DNA of 64,000 nt from Methylophilus sp. (GTDB lineage Bacteria > Pseudomonadota > Gammaproteobacteria > Burkholderiales > Methylophilaceae). A program made the translations under genes and the position numbers. The notes below the pieces were generated by a model. The model did no database searches. It had not been told where the DNA came from and saw nothing but the letters and a program-made list of their open reading frames with translations. Where the stretch lies: assembly GCF_008015755.1 (NCBI RefSeq), contig NZ_SSGF01000005.1, positions 1 to 64,000 of the forward strand, in the 5' to 3' direction. This document shows, in pieces, positions 18,113-29,032 of the stretch. Every line of letters begins with the position of its first letter. The first letter of the stretch is position 1.

Positions 18113-19339
18113 TTAAAGATTTTTGGTCGATAAAGTCAGTGTGGCATTGGTACCACCGAAACCAAAGCTGTTCGACAACGCGGTTTGAATGCGTGCATTA
18201 GCAATCGGGCTGCGCACAATATTCAAGCCTTCAGCCGCCGGATCCAGCGTTTCGATGTTAGCAGAGGCGGCAATAAAGCCGTGCTGCATCATCAATAAGG
18301 TATAAATGGCTTCATTTACGCCCGCAGCACCCAAGGCATGGCCTGACAATGACTTGGTCGAGGCAATCGCTGTCTTGCTATTGTCGCCAAACACGGCACG
18401 AATGGCTTCCAGCTCTTTAGTATCGCCCACCGGCGTGCTGGTGCCATGGGTATTAATGTAGTCGATGTCTTCAGGATTAATCCCCTGCAACGCCTGCTGC
18501 ATACAGCGCACGGCGCCTTCACCACTCGGTGCCACCATGTCGTAACCGTCTGAGGTCGCACCGTAGCCTATCACCTCGGCATAAATCTGTGCGCCACGTG
18601 CTTTGGCGTGCTCGTACTCTTCGAGCACCACAATGCCGCCGCCACCAGAAATCACAAAACCATCGCGGTCGGCATCATAGGTCCGTGAGGCTTTTTCAGG
18701 CGTTTCGTTATATTTGCTCGATAAGGCGCCCATGGCATCAAACAGGTAGCTCATGGTCCAGTGCTCTTCTTCACCACCGCCAGCAAACACAATATCCTGC
18801 TTACCGAGTTGAATCTGCTCAACCCCGGCGCCAATACAGTGCGCGCTGGTTGAACAGGCAGAACTAATACCGTAGTTCACCCCCTTGATTTTGGCACCAG
18901 TGGCCAGGCAAGCGGCAATGCCGCTGCTCATGGTTTTGGTCACCATATACGGCCCAACACGACGAATCCCTTTTTCTGCCAGCGTATTGGTGCCTTCCAG
19001 CATGCTTTCAGTGGACGTGCCACCGGCACCGACAATCAGGCCGGTGCGCACATTGGAGACCAACTCTTCCGGCAGGTTGGCATCAGCAATCGCTTCCTGC
19101 ATCGCCAGCCAGGCGTAAGCATGGCCTTTCGCCATAAAACGCAACAGCTTGCGATCAATCAAGGCTTCAACATCCAGATTTTTGATCGACCCTGCGACAT
19201 GCGAACGCAAACCGCGCTCTGCATATTCAGGTTGATAAGTAATACCAGAGCGGCCTGCTTGCAAGCTGTCCAGTACTTCCTGTTTGTTATTACCAAGACT
19301 TGATACGATACCAAATCCTGTAATCACTACGCGACGCAT
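18113..19339 (-). CDS. fabB: 3-oxoacyl-ACP synthase I
   Basis: Elongating condensing enzyme needed for unsaturated fatty-acid synthesis. Catalytic Cys is in [14 protein letters not shown], the two His in [11 protein letters not shown] and [15 protein letters not shown] 19339 ([10 protein letters not shown]) follows GGGAGG by 5 nt and is preferred over the in-frame ATG at 19351. Product 408 aa. Immediately downstream of fabA, the standard anaerobic unsaturated fatty-acid pair. Confidence 0.97.
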   Translation of the reverse strand: MRRVVITGFGIVSSLGNNKQEVLDSLQAGRSGITYQPEYAERGLRSHVAGSIKNLDVEALIDRKLLRFMAKGHAYAWLAMQEAIADANLPEELVSNVRTGLIVGAGGTSTESMLEGTNTLAEKGIRRVGPYMVTKTMSSGIAACLATGAKIKGVNYGISSACSTSAHCIGAGVEQIQLGKQDIVFAGGGEEEHWTMSYLFDAMGALSSKYNETPEKASRTYDADRDGFVISGGGGIVVLEEYEHAKARGAQIYAEVIGYGATSDGYDMVAPSGEGAVRCMQQALQGINPEDIDYINTHGTSTPVGDTKELEAIRAVFGDNSKTAIASTKSLSGHALGAAGVNEAIYTLLMMQHGFIAASANIETLDPAAEGLNIVRSPIANARIQTALSNSFGFGGTNATLTLSTKNL

Positions 19340-19375
19340 TGCGCCTCCCATTCACTTCAAAAACTGTAAAGACGA

Positions 19376-19891
19376 CTAGAAATTGTCCGTGCTGGTAAAC
19401 AACCCGACACGCAAATCACTGGCATTATAAATCTCGCGGCCATCCACTTCCATACGTGCATCGGCAATCCCCATCACCAGCTTGCGCATAATCACACGTT
19501 TTAAATCAATGTGATAGCGCACCAGCTTAGCTGACGGCAGGACTTGACCAGTAAACTTTACCTCACCAGAGCCCAGCGCACGCCCACGGCCAGGGCCGCC
19601 TTTCCAACCCAGGAAGAAACCCACCAACTGCCACATGGCATCAAGACCCAAACAGCCTGGCATCACTGGATCACCCGTAAAGTGACATTCAAAAAACCAC
19701 AAATCTGGGCGAATATCGAGTTCTGCAATAATTTCGCCTTGGCCGTATTTTCCACCCTCATCAGAAATCTTGACGATACGGTCAAACATTAACATCGGCG
19801 GCAATGGCAACTGTGCGTTACCTTCGCCGAACATCTCACCCCGGCCACAAGCCAACAAATCTTCTTTGCTGAAACTGCTTTTTCTAGTCAT
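19376..19891 (-). CDS. fabA: 3-hydroxydecanoyl-ACP dehydratase/isomerase
   Basis: Dehydrates 3-hydroxydecanoyl-ACP and isomerises trans-2- to cis-3-decenoyl-ACP, the branch point to unsaturated fatty acids. The hot-dog motif [20 protein letters not shown] holds the active-site His, and the helix Asp lies within it. 171 aa is the exact usual length. The pair is transcribed away from mxaR. Confidence 0.97.
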   Translation of the reverse strand: MTRKSSFSKEDLLACGRGEMFGEGNAQLPLPPMLMFDRIVKISDEGGKYGQGEIIAELDIRPDLWFFECHFTGDPVMPGCLGLDAMWQLVGFFLGWKGGPGRGRALGSGEVKFTGQVLPSAKLVRYHIDLKRVIMRKLVMGIADARMEVDGREIYNASDLRVGLFTSTDNF

Positions 19892-20094
19892 GTATTTTTT
19901 AGATTTTTAGTATAAAACAATATTTTCGCCGGAAATTGCGTTTAGTGAAAGCTTTTTGTCATCCAACAACTATACCGACCTGTATACTTTTTGTGAAAAT
20001 GTAGGTAGTATTCACTAAATTGTTACTGAATTTTACAACTTGATAATGCCCAGCCCAACAAGCTTTAAAGGATAATCCAAGACTATTATCAAGG

Positions 20095-20118
20095 TTTGTA
20101 ATTACAAATTAGTTACAA
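20095..20118. promoter_or_regulatory. Palindrome and repeated TTACAA sites upstream of mxaR
   Basis: TTTGTAATTACAAA (20095-20108) is a perfect 14-bp palindrome. A second TTACAA (20113-20118) lies 11 bp from the first, about one helical turn. The site is 42 bp before the mxaR start, where an operator would act. The binding protein is unknown. Confidence 0.4.
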
Positions 20119-20159
20119 TTAAACGCAATCCAACATTTAACCTCATCAGGAAATCAGGC

Positions 20160-21176
20160 ATGCAAGATCAACAACTCAACGATTGGCGTACCCATGCGCT
20201 CACATTAGAGTCTGAAGTTAACAAAGTCGTCGTCGGTCAGGAAAACCCCGTACGCCTGATCACCACTGCCGTGTTTGCGCGCGGCCATGTGCTGCTTGAA
20301 GGTGACGTGGGCGTGGGTAAAACCACCTTGCTGCGTGCTTTTACGCGTGGGATTGGCGGCGGTTACCAACGGATTGAAGGCACCATTGACTTGATGCCTA
20401 ACGACCTTGTGTATCACACCTATCTGGGTGAAGATGGCAAACCGCACGTCAGCCCAGGCCCACTGCTGATGTCAGGCCAGGATTTATCGATTTTCTTTTT
20501 TAACGAAATCAACCGCGCCCGCCCGCAAGTGCACTCGCTGATGTTGCGTGTCATGGCTGAGCGTACGCTGACCGCATTTAATAAAGAACATTACTTCCCG
20601 CACATGCTGGTTTTTGCTGACCGTAACCAGGTCGAGCGTGAAGAAACTTTTGATATCCCGTCTGCGGCACGCGACCGTTTCATGATGGAAATCCCGATTG
20701 TGGTGCCGCCTGCGCACGACATTATGGAGTCATTGATTTTTGATACGCGCTTCCACGATGTGGATCAGCTGATTTCAAATGTGCCTGCCGACATCCTCAA
20801 GTTTGACCAATTGAACAGCTTTGCCAAGGTCATTCAGGAAAACATCCAGGCCAGCCCTGCCCTGCGTAAATATGCGCTGGACTTATGGCTGGCGACCAAA
20901 GACCCGGTGGCTTATGGTGTCAAAGTATCCAATGTCGACATGAAGCGCCTGGTGCTCAGTGGCGCTAGCCCACGCGGCATGGGCATGCTGTTGCGTGCGG
21001 CGCGCGTCAACGCCTGGCTCAACAATCGTCAGGCTGTGGTGCCAGAAGATATTCACGCCGTGTTCCACGAAACGATTGCACACCGCCTGGTATTTAGCCC
21101 TGTGTACGAGATGCGCCGGACCGAGATCGCACGTGAATTGCTGACGGGCATTGTGAATGCCGTTGCTGCGCCTTAA
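20160..21176 (+). CDS. mxaR: MoxR-family AAA+ ATPase (MxaR)
   Basis: 338-aa AAA+ ATPase. Walker A is GDVGVGKTT (48-56). The Walker B strand reads IFFFNEINRA, with Asn115 where most AAA+ proteins have Asp; Glu116 is kept. Sensor 1 is within FADRNQVEREETFDIPSAARDRF. MoxR ATPases work with von Willebrand (VWA) proteins as metal-insertion or assembly chaperones. Here it heads mxaS-A-C-K-L in the order known from methanol dehydrogenase operons, where the cluster is needed for calcium insertion into MxaFI. Twenty nt separate it from mxaS. Confidence 0.88.
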   Translation: MQDQQLNDWRTHALTLESEVNKVVVGQENPVRLITTAVFARGHVLLEGDVGVGKTTLLRAFTRGIGGGYQRIEGTIDLMPNDLVYHTYLGEDGKPHVSPGPLLMSGQDLSIFFFNEINRARPQVHSLMLRVMAERTLTAFNKEHYFPHMLVFADRNQVEREETFDIPSAARDRFMMEIPIVVPPAHDIMESLIFDTRFHDVDQLISNVPADILKFDQLNSFAKVIQENIQASPALRKYALDLWLATKDPVAYGVKVSNVDMKRLVLSGASPRGMGMLLRAARVNAWLNNRQAVVPEDIHAVFHETIAHRLVFSPVYEMRRTEIARELLTGIVNAVAAP

Positions 21177-21196
21177 TAGCTGACGGCTGAGACGCT

Positions 21197-22054
21197 ATGG
21201 AACTCATTAAGGAATTCAGCTACCACATTGGCTGGCGCTCGCGTTCGCGTCGGCCTGGGCGGCATAAAAGCAACCAGCGCGGCATGGGCATGGAGTTTCG
21301 TGGCCACACCACACTGCTGTCCTACCCCGACCCGCGCCGGATTGATATTCGCCAAACCATCCGCGACCCGATGGAACAAGTGTATGTGCGCATTTTTAAC
21401 CAAAAAAGCGCAACGCCAGTGTTTGTGATGTGTGATATGTCAGGCTCCATGCAATACGGCACGCCGCATACCAAATTGGTCACTGCCGCGCAGATCACAC
21501 GTTCAGTCGCGCAGTCGGCCAGCCGCAATACGGACCCGGTCGGCTTCATCGGCTTTGATGACGACGTGCGTGACGATTGGCTGAGCACTTTGTCTTTGCG
21601 TCCGCACACCATGTTTGACCTGGCAGATCGGCTGGAGAACCACTTGCCGAATGAGGTAGGGGCTAATGCCTTGCTGGAAAGTGTGCGACTTTTGCCTCGC
21701 GAGCGTAGCCTGATTTTTCTGGTCTCGGACTTTCACATGCCGTTGCCACAACTGGAAGAAGCCTTGCTACTGATGCTGCGCCACCATATTGTGCCGGTGG
21801 TGTTGTGGAATAGCACCGAATACAAACAGTTGCCGGAATTCGGTATTACCAGTATCAACGACCCCGAAACCGGCGAGCGCCGCACTTTATTTTTGCGCGC
21901 GTCTTATCGTCAACGCATTCTGGAAGCCTTTGCCGCCAGACGCCAGGCGATTGAAGATATTTTTATGAGATTTGATATGCAGCCTTTTTTTGTGGAAGAC
22001 ACTTTTGATGCAGACTTGCTCACCGATTACTTCCACCAATACGTGCCTGCTTAA
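21197..22054 (+). CDS. mxaS: MxaS, DUF58 protein with VWA-like domain
   Basis: 285 aa. An N-terminal Arg-rich segment (GWRSRSRRPGRHKS) and a DUF58-type FRGHTTLLSYPDPRRID precede a VWA-like domain whose metal site is MCDMSGSMQYG (DxSxS). Acidic GFIGFDDDVRDDW and LIFLVSDFHMPL strands follow. No signal peptide, so probably cytoplasmic and working directly with the AAA+ ATPase. The position between mxaR and mxaA is the canonical order. Confidence 0.85.
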   Translation: MELIKEFSYHIGWRSRSRRPGRHKSNQRGMGMEFRGHTTLLSYPDPRRIDIRQTIRDPMEQVYVRIFNQKSATPVFVMCDMSGSMQYGTPHTKLVTAAQITRSVAQSASRNTDPVGFIGFDDDVRDDWLSTLSLRPHTMFDLADRLENHLPNEVGANALLESVRLLPRERSLIFLVSDFHMPLPQLEEALLLMLRHHIVPVVLWNSTEYKQLPEFGITSINDPETGERRTLFLRASYRQRILEAFAARRQAIEDIFMRFDMQPFFVEDTFDADLLTDYFHQYVPA

Positions 22055-22066
22055 GGAAAGCGACCG

Positions 22067-23047
22067 ATGAAAGCGCGCAACCATTTATTATCGTTACTCT
22101 TCGCAGCGACATTACTCGTTACGGCCATCAGCAGTTCGGCCGATGTCGTTTTACCCTCGGTAGACAGTCGATTTGTCAGCGTCAAAGAAATCAACCCTAG
22201 CCGTGATGCGGGCTATGTGGTGGGCGACAAACTGCAACGCACCATGATACTTACCGTCAAGCAGCCTTATATCCTGATTAAAGAGTCTTTGCCGATTGTC
22301 GGGTATGAGCACAGATACCGCGGCCAGGTCTCCGGCATTGAGTTAACTGGGATTGACATCGAAGAACAGCGTGAAAGCAAGCAGTCCGTGTATACCATCC
22401 GTCTGGAATACCAGGTGTTTAAAATTGGACGCGTGGCTAAACCGGCGATATTAAGAGGCGAAATTGTTAAACTGCGCCAGCAGGGCAGCAAAGACGTCAA
22501 ACAATTCCGCATGCCATCGTTTAACTTCCGCACCTCGCCGCTTTCAGTCTATGGTGAAGTCAACCTCAAAAACGAATTGAGCCCGTTTGTCGCACCACTT
22601 AAATTACATGCGGACAAAGAATGGCTGGCGCTAAAAATCGCAGCAGGCGTGTTAGCCGCCAGCTTATTGGCGTTGTTATATATTTTAGGTGCGCGTACCT
22701 GGCTGCCTTATATGGGCGGTGCCTTTGCCAAGGCCTATCGTAAGATCAACAAGTTGCCGGAAGACGAACAAGGCTTGCAACAGGCCATTTCGACCGTGCA
22801 TGCGGCCTTGCATCAGGTCGCCGGCCAGAGCGTTTTTGGTAATGGTGTTGAGCATTTCTTGCAGACAAAACCCGCTTTTTCGGTCGCCAAACCTGAGATC
22901 GAACGTTTTTTTGCACTATCGCGCCAGATATTTTTTGATAGCCACACGCCGCTGGACCTCGGCATGCCGCCTAAACAATGGCTGAAAAAATTCTGCCGCC
23001 AGATGCGTGATTGCGAACGCGGCTTACGCCCAGAGGTACACGCATAA
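22067..23047 (+). CDS. mxaA: MxaA-like membrane protein
   Basis: 326 aa. A signal peptide (ends TAISSSA) leads into about 170 periplasmic residues. One transmembrane helix follows at about 190-212 (LALKIAAGVLAASLLALLYI), then a cytoplasmic tail of about 110 residues. This layout resembles BatD/MxaA. In calcium methanol dehydrogenase operons MxaA is needed for an active holoenzyme. The stop codon overlaps the mxaC start (TAATG). Confidence 0.8.
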   Translation: MKARNHLLSLLFAATLLVTAISSSADVVLPSVDSRFVSVKEINPSRDAGYVVGDKLQRTMILTVKQPYILIKESLPIVGYEHRYRGQVSGIELTGIDIEEQRESKQSVYTIRLEYQVFKIGRVAKPAILRGEIVKLRQQGSKDVKQFRMPSFNFRTSPLSVYGEVNLKNELSPFVAPLKLHADKEWLALKIAAGVLAASLLALLYILGARTWLPYMGGAFAKAYRKINKLPEDEQGLQQAISTVHAALHQVAGQSVFGNGVEHFLQTKPAFSVAKPEIERFFALSRQIFFDSHTPLDLGMPPKQWLKKFCRQMRDCERGLRPEVHA

Positions 23048-24033
23048 TGGCATTCACACACCCCTGGCTGCTATGGGCGCTGCCGTTGGCGCTATTACCG
23101 CTATTACTTGAGCGCGCCCACAGCAGGCATTATTCGTGGATAGGCTTGTTGCCGCCTGACCCGCTGTCGAGCACCATTGGCTTTCTGCTCAAGGTGCTGG
23201 CGGTGGTCAGTATCGTGTTTATTATTCTTGGTCTGGCCGGCCCACATAGCCTGGAGCAGCAAATCGAGCGTACCGGCGTCGGCGCGCAAATCGGTCTGGT
23301 GTTAGATCGCAGTGCCAGTATGGATGACCCGTTTGCAGGCGATAAAGATGGTCATGTTGGCGAAACCAAATCAGTAGCAGCAGCGCGCATCATGACCAGC
23401 TTTGTCGAGCATCGTAGCAACGACATGATGGGCCTGATTACGTTTAGTAACTCTGCCATGTATGTCCTGCCATTGACCGAAAACAAAGAAGCCATGCTGT
23501 CCGCCATCCAGGCCACCGCGGGTAACTCTTTGTTTCAAACCAATATTGGCGGCGGCCTGACCAGTGCCGTTGAGTTGTTTAAAGATATGCCAGACTCAGG
23601 CTCACGCGTAATTATCCTGATTTCGGATGGCGCCGGACGTGTCAGTGACATGGTGCAGCAAAAACTGCGCGATTGGCTACAACGTTACAATATCGGCCTG
23701 TATTGGATTGTGTTGCGCCAGCCAGGCGGGGTCACGATTTTTGACCCGAAATATGCTGAAAGCAGCTATACCGGCCCGATGCCCAGCGAGGTGTTGCTCT
23801 ATCAGTTTTTTCAAACCTTGCGCACGCCATTTAGCGCTTATGAAGCCGCTGACCCCAAATCACTTGAAGCAGCGATCGCGGACATTAATAGCCGCGAAAA
23901 AAAACCAATTCAATATCTGGAAAAGATTCCTGGCCACGATTACACCAACGTGTGTTACTGGATTGCATTCGTCATGATTGCCTTCTTGCTGGCTGTTAAA
24001 TATTTGGAGATACACACATGGCGCTCAGCGTAA
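23047..24033 (+). CDS. mxaC: MxaC, membrane VWA protein
   Basis: 328 aa from ATG 23047, overlapping the mxaA stop; an earlier in-frame ATG at 23011 lies inside mxaA. Two N-terminal helices (from MAFTHPWLLWALPLALLPLL) are followed by a VWA domain with the metal site LDRSASMDD and LISDGAGR, and a C-terminal helix (CYWIAFVMIAFLLAVKYL). BatA/BatB-like topology puts the VWA domain in the cytoplasm or periplasm between anchors. It overlaps mxaK by 16 nt. Confidence 0.85.
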   Translation: MAFTHPWLLWALPLALLPLLLERAHSRHYSWIGLLPPDPLSSTIGFLLKVLAVVSIVFIILGLAGPHSLEQQIERTGVGAQIGLVLDRSASMDDPFAGDKDGHVGETKSVAAARIMTSFVEHRSNDMMGLITFSNSAMYVLPLTENKEAMLSAIQATAGNSLFQTNIGGGLTSAVELFKDMPDSGSRVIILISDGAGRVSDMVQQKLRDWLQRYNIGLYWIVLRQPGGVTIFDPKYAESSYTGPMPSEVLLYQFFQTLRTPFSAYEAADPKSLEAAIADINSREKKPIQYLEKIPGHDYTNVCYWIAFVMIAFLLAVKYLEIHTWRSA

Positions 24034-24557
24034 ATAAACTGGTGACCGGCCTGATAGTCGTAGCAATCGCCTCTGTCGCCACGATGGCTTATAGCTGGCA
24101 ACGCATCCAGCAAGTAGAGGCGTTTAATGCCGCGATTGCCGCCGCCAAAAGTCCGCAAACTGACCAGCAAAGCTTTGAAGCGAAATATGCCGTAGCCTAT
24201 TGGCTAGGCAAAAATGAGCGTTACAAAGAATCCACCCTGCTGTTTACCAAATTGATCGACCAGGCATCAGCCAGCCAACGTGCAGCGATTTTGCACAACG
24301 TCGGTAATATGTTTTTCCTGCGTGCGATCCAACTAACCGGTGGCAACGACAACAGCACCCGTGACGAGCTGGAATATCTGCTGTCACAAGCGGCGACTTC
24401 TTACAAAACCGCGCTCAAAGCAGATAACAGCAACTGGGGCACACGCCGTAATTTTGACCGTGTGCTGGGCCTGCTGCCAGAAAAACCGACGCCGGGCGTG
24501 GGTGAGTCAGACAACCCAGGGTTAATCATGGGCAACATCCCTAACGGTTTGCCGTAA
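24018..24557 (+). CDS. mxaK: MxaK
   Basis: 179 aa. One N-terminal membrane anchor (VTGLIVVAIASVATMAY), then a helical TPR-like periplasmic region (YAVAYWLGKNERYKEST, ILHNVGNMFFLRAIQL) and a disordered Pro/Gly C-terminus. In methylotrophs mxaK mutants fail to assemble active calcium methanol dehydrogenase. The start overlaps mxaC. Confidence 0.8.
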   Translation: MALSVNKLVTGLIVVAIASVATMAYSWQRIQQVEAFNAAIAAAKSPQTDQQSFEAKYAVAYWLGKNERYKESTLLFTKLIDQASASQRAAILHNVGNMFFLRAIQLTGGNDNSTRDELEYLLSQAATSYKTALKADNSNWGTRRNFDRVLGLLPEKPTPGVGESDNPGLIMGNIPNGLP

Positions 24558-24609
24558 AACAACGCATTACACGCAAACCATTTGACTGAATATTATTGAC
24601 TGGCATCCC

Positions 24610-25641
24610 ATGAAGATCTGGCTAAGACACTTTATAAAGCACCGTGATACGGCCCTGCTAGCGCTGGCGCTGTTGTTCTTGCTGGGGGCTATTTTGCGGC
24701 CAAGCATCCCGTTCAAGCACAATATCTACGCCTATTTTTTGGTGGCTGATATTTCGCAAAGTATGAATGCCGAAGACATGATACTCAACGGTAAAAAAGT
24801 CTCGCGCATGGCTTACATGCAAAACATGATGCATGAGGTGGTCGCCTCACTGCCCTGCGGCACCAAGGTCAGTATCGGCATGTTTGCCGGTAACTCGGTA
24901 GCCGCCATGTATGCACCGATTGAAGTCTGCAGCAACTTTGCCGCGATCCAAGACACCATCGCGCATCTGGACTGGCGTATGGCCTGGTCTGGTAATAGCC
25001 GCGTGCGAGAAAGCCTGTTTGTCACTGCCAAAGTGGTACGTGCCATGCCAGAACCGGCACAAGTGCTGTATTTTACCGATGGTGAAGAAGCACCAAAACT
25101 GCACGCGTTTAACACCAAAAACCTCGAAGAATTTCAAGGCGGCGATGAATGGCTGTTTGTCGGCATAGGCTCAGAAGAAGGTGTGGCGATTCCCAAGCTC
25201 AGCCCGGAAAATCAGGTGATTGGTTACTGGTCTAACGAGAGTTTTGCCATGCAACCAGGCATTGCACAGATTTCGGAAAGCACTTTGGGCGTGCGCGATG
25301 ACAACATTGCCTATGGTGACAATGACCGCTTTATCTCCAAACTTTCAACAGAATACTTACAAAGTCTGACCAAAGAGATAGGCGCAACCTACATTAAAGG
25401 CGATAGCACTTACAACGTGCTGCAAGCCATGAAAGAACAAAAACCTGCCCGCCGCGATATTGCCCCGCTGCCGCTGCATTGGTTATTTGCCACATTGGCA
25501 GGATTGTGTGTGTTGGGCACTTATGCCAGCCGTCACCCCTGGCGCCAGATCAGACAAAACCTCAAGATTTACCGCAATGAGATTCGCGCCAGATTCTCGG
25601 TACGCGCGGAATCCGTGGCGCATGACAACCATTTTCAATAG
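24610..25641 (+). CDS. mxaL: MxaL, membrane VWA protein
   Basis: 343 aa with an N-terminal helix (ALLALALLFLLGAILRP) and a VWA domain with metal site VADISQSMNAEDM and YFTDGEEAP. A second helix lies near 285-305 (WLFATLAGLCVLGTYA). Three proteins of this cluster (MxaS, MxaC, MxaL) thus carry intact DxSxS-type sites. It is the last gene: the usual mxaD is absent, and the next gene is on the other strand 9 bp away. Confidence 0.82.
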   Translation: MKIWLRHFIKHRDTALLALALLFLLGAILRPSIPFKHNIYAYFLVADISQSMNAEDMILNGKKVSRMAYMQNMMHEVVASLPCGTKVSIGMFAGNSVAAMYAPIEVCSNFAAIQDTIAHLDWRMAWSGNSRVRESLFVTAKVVRAMPEPAQVLYFTDGEEAPKLHAFNTKNLEEFQGGDEWLFVGIGSEEGVAIPKLSPENQVIGYWSNESFAMQPGIAQISESTLGVRDDNIAYGDNDRFISKLSTEYLQSLTKEIGATYIKGDSTYNVLQAMKEQKPARRDIAPLPLHWLFATLAGLCVLGTYASRHPWRQIRQNLKIYRNEIRARFSVRAESVAHDNHFQ

Positions 25642-25650
25642 CAAACACGG

Positions 25651-26151
25651 TTACTCCCGCAGACCCCACTTTAGCCAGACGCGCAATGACTTTAACACTT
25701 GCGCGTCTGCTTGATCAGGCAAAATCAGCAGCCGCTTGGGCTGCAGCCAGTGTGTTAAAAAATGCAGACTGTCTTGCACATGCAAAGCACCCGCCTCTTG
25801 TAGCTGAACCACCTCCGTGACATGCAATACCAGGCAAGCAGGATGCACCACGCTATCTGGCTGCAGTTTAAAAGACCAAAGCTCTCCACACGTGTTGGTC
25901 AGGGTCATCTGCCCGAACACATCCACCCTCAGAGACTGCACACTCCATGGCCAACGTGTGGCGGGCAACTGCATCCACTGCCAAAGGCAAGCCAATAAAT
26001 AGATTAATAACCCCAGTGCCGCCCAGGTTGGTGGCAAACAATACAGTAGGCTAAACACCACCAGCATTGAAAATAAACACCACCAACCCCATAAAAAGAG
26101 TGAGGGTCGGAGGCGCAGACCAATTTCACTTGATAGAATAGCTTTTTTCAT
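25651..26151 (-). CDS. YgfX-like small membrane protein
   Basis: 166 aa from ATG 26151 (MKKAILSSEIGLRLRPS); the frame continues upstream without support. Two hydrophobic helices (about 15-55) are followed by a soluble beta-rich domain ending in LLILPDQADAQVLKSLRVWL, which resembles the end of YgfX/CptA-family proteins. In enterobacteria YgfX sits beside SdhE and YgfZ; here it diverges from ygfZ, which supports the call. No SdhE gene is next to it. Function in this host is unknown. Confidence 0.6.
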   Translation of the reverse strand: MKKAILSSEIGLRLRPSLFLWGWWCLFSMLVVFSLLYCLPPTWAALGLLIYLLACLWQWMQLPATRWPWSVQSLRVDVFGQMTLTNTCGELWSFKLQPDSVVHPACLVLHVTEVVQLQEAGALHVQDSLHFLTHWLQPKRLLILPDQADAQVLKSLRVWLKWGLRE

Positions 26152-26207
26152 CGCAATTGTGCGGGCGGCCCATGCAAGCATGCCCTGCCCAAGAAGGAAC
26201 TCCATTT

Positions 26208-27212
26208 ATGTCCAGCCCAGCAAACTCCTGGCAAGCTTATTTAACCTCGCAAGGCGCGCAATTCAATGCGGCAGGCGAAGCTTCATTCCCCGCCGCCACA
26301 GCCAATGCCCAATTATTTGACCTCTCCAGTAGCGGACTGATTGCCATCAGCGGTGCTGACAGCCAGACCTTTTTGCAAGGGCAAGTCACTAACGATATTA
26401 AACTGCTTGCCCAAGGCGCGCAATTTAATGGTTACTGCACGCCTAAAGGGCGCATGCTAGCCTTATTTTTCACCGTCATGATCGATGATGTCATTTACCT
26501 GCAATGCCCGCGTGACTTGATCCCTGACCTGGTCAAACGCTTGCGTATGTATGTGCTGCGCAGCAAAGTGCTGGTAGAAGACGCCAGTGAGCAGATGGTA
26601 GCGCTAGGCCTGGCCAGTGACACACTGGCAGCCACGATCACAGCATTCCCCGCCGCGCCCTATCAACAAGCACAAACGGAAAATGGCACGCTGATACGCC
26701 TGGCAGACGCAGGCGCACAACAACGTGCCTTATGCATCGTCTCTCGCGAACAAGCCACCACGAGCTGGCAATCGTTGTCAGCCACCTTCACCCCCACCAG
26801 CAGCGCGCAGTGGGAGGCATTAGAGATTCAGGCAGGGATTCCGCAAGTGTATGCCGCCACCAAAGAGCAGTTTGTACCGCAAATGGTGAACCTGGATGCA
26901 CTCAATGGCATCAACTTCAAAAAAGGCTGTTATACCGGCCAAGAGATCGTGGCACGCACGCATTATCTGGGCAAGGTCAAACGCAGAACCATGCTCGCCC
27001 ATTTAAGTGCAGGCACACAGATGCCACAAGCGGGCGACAGCTTGCATGACGGCCAGCAGCAAGAGGCCGGGCAATTGGTGCGCGTCGCACCTGCTGCCGA
27101 CAATGGCTGGTGGGTCCTGGCGGAATGCCGCTTAGAGGCTAAAGAAGCAGGTGCAATCAGCTGGCAGGGCCAGGCACTAGATTTTAAAGAATTACCTTAT
27201 TCTCTGCCCTAA
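26208..27212 (+). CDS. ygfZ: Folate-binding protein YgfZ (GcvT-like)
   Basis: 334-aa tetrahydrofolate-binding protein that helps maintain certain Fe-S enzymes. The family signature KGCYTGQEIVART is present, with the folate-binding Cys. ATG 26208 follows AAGGAA; the frame's earlier candidate starts lie in the divergent promoter region. Confidence 0.93.
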   Translation: MSSPANSWQAYLTSQGAQFNAAGEASFPAATANAQLFDLSSSGLIAISGADSQTFLQGQVTNDIKLLAQGAQFNGYCTPKGRMLALFFTVMIDDVIYLQCPRDLIPDLVKRLRMYVLRSKVLVEDASEQMVALGLASDTLAATITAFPAAPYQQAQTENGTLIRLADAGAQQRALCIVSREQATTSWQSLSATFTPTSSAQWEALEIQAGIPQVYAATKEQFVPQMVNLDALNGINFKKGCYTGQEIVARTHYLGKVKRRTMLAHLSAGTQMPQAGDSLHDGQQQEAGQLVRVAPAADNGWWVLAECRLEAKEAGAISWQGQALDFKELPYSLP

Positions 27213-27222
27213 GACGTTTGAG

Positions 27223-27256
27223 CAATAAAAAAGGCGCTTTAAGCGCCTTTTTTATT
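27223..27256. terminator. Bidirectional terminator between ygfZ and ftsB
   Basis: A 7-bp stem GGCGCTT/AAGCGCC with a single-base loop, flanked by A6 and T6, for both converging genes. Confidence 0.9.
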
Positions 27257-27264
27257 CAAACTGT

Positions 27265-27675
27265 TTATGGTGCTGCAGGTGGACTGACAGCATCCACGGG
27301 GCTCGAAGGTTTAGCCTGCGTCGTCGCCGCATCCGTACTCGATAGTTTTGAGTCTACCGGCTTGGCATCCAACGGTGACGTCGGCTTGTTGCTGGCAGGC
27401 TGTTTATTCTGAATCACCTGAAAAAACACCTCATCCTGCTTGACCAACCCGAGCTCACTTCGTGCCCGCTCTTCAATCGCAGACTGACCTTGTTTGAGGT
27501 CACGTACTTCGGCACGCAAAGTATCATTGCGCTGGCGATAATACTCGTTACGCTTTTCATGCGTTTCAATCTGCTGAGAATATTGCCACACACGTAACCA
27601 ACTGCCTTTGCCCAGCCACAATGGATATTGCAGCAAGGCAATCAGGACCACCAATACGACCGTCAGTTTACGCAC
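27265..27675 (-). CDS. ftsB: Cell division protein FtsB
   Basis: 136 aa. Short N-terminal cytoplasmic part, one membrane helix (TVVLVVLIALLQYPLWLG), a coiled coil (IETHEKRNEYYRQRNDTLRA) and the conserved IEERARSELGLVKQDEVFFQ segment that binds FtsL/FtsQ. The last 45 residues are a Pro/Ser/Lys-rich extension longer than in E. coli. The order pyrG-kdsA-eno-ftsB is usual in beta- and gammaproteobacteria. Confidence 0.92.
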   Translation of the reverse strand: MRKLTVVLVVLIALLQYPLWLGKGSWLRVWQYSQQIETHEKRNEYYRQRNDTLRAEVRDLKQGQSAIEERARSELGLVKQDEVFFQVIQNKQPASNKPTSPLDAKPVDSKLSSTDAATTQAKPSSPVDAVSPPAAP

Positions 27676-27707
27676 GTTGACCTATCAGTGACCTGATTGA
27701 AACCAGT

Positions 27708-28994
<1,287 letters not shown>

Positions 28995-29032
28995 TTATTT
29001 TCCTTTAAAATCAAATTCAAAAACGTTTTTAG

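Noticed and set aside
23011..23046. Longer mxaC start
   Set aside because: Lies within mxaA coding sequence; the TAATG overlap start gives a normal membrane N-terminus.
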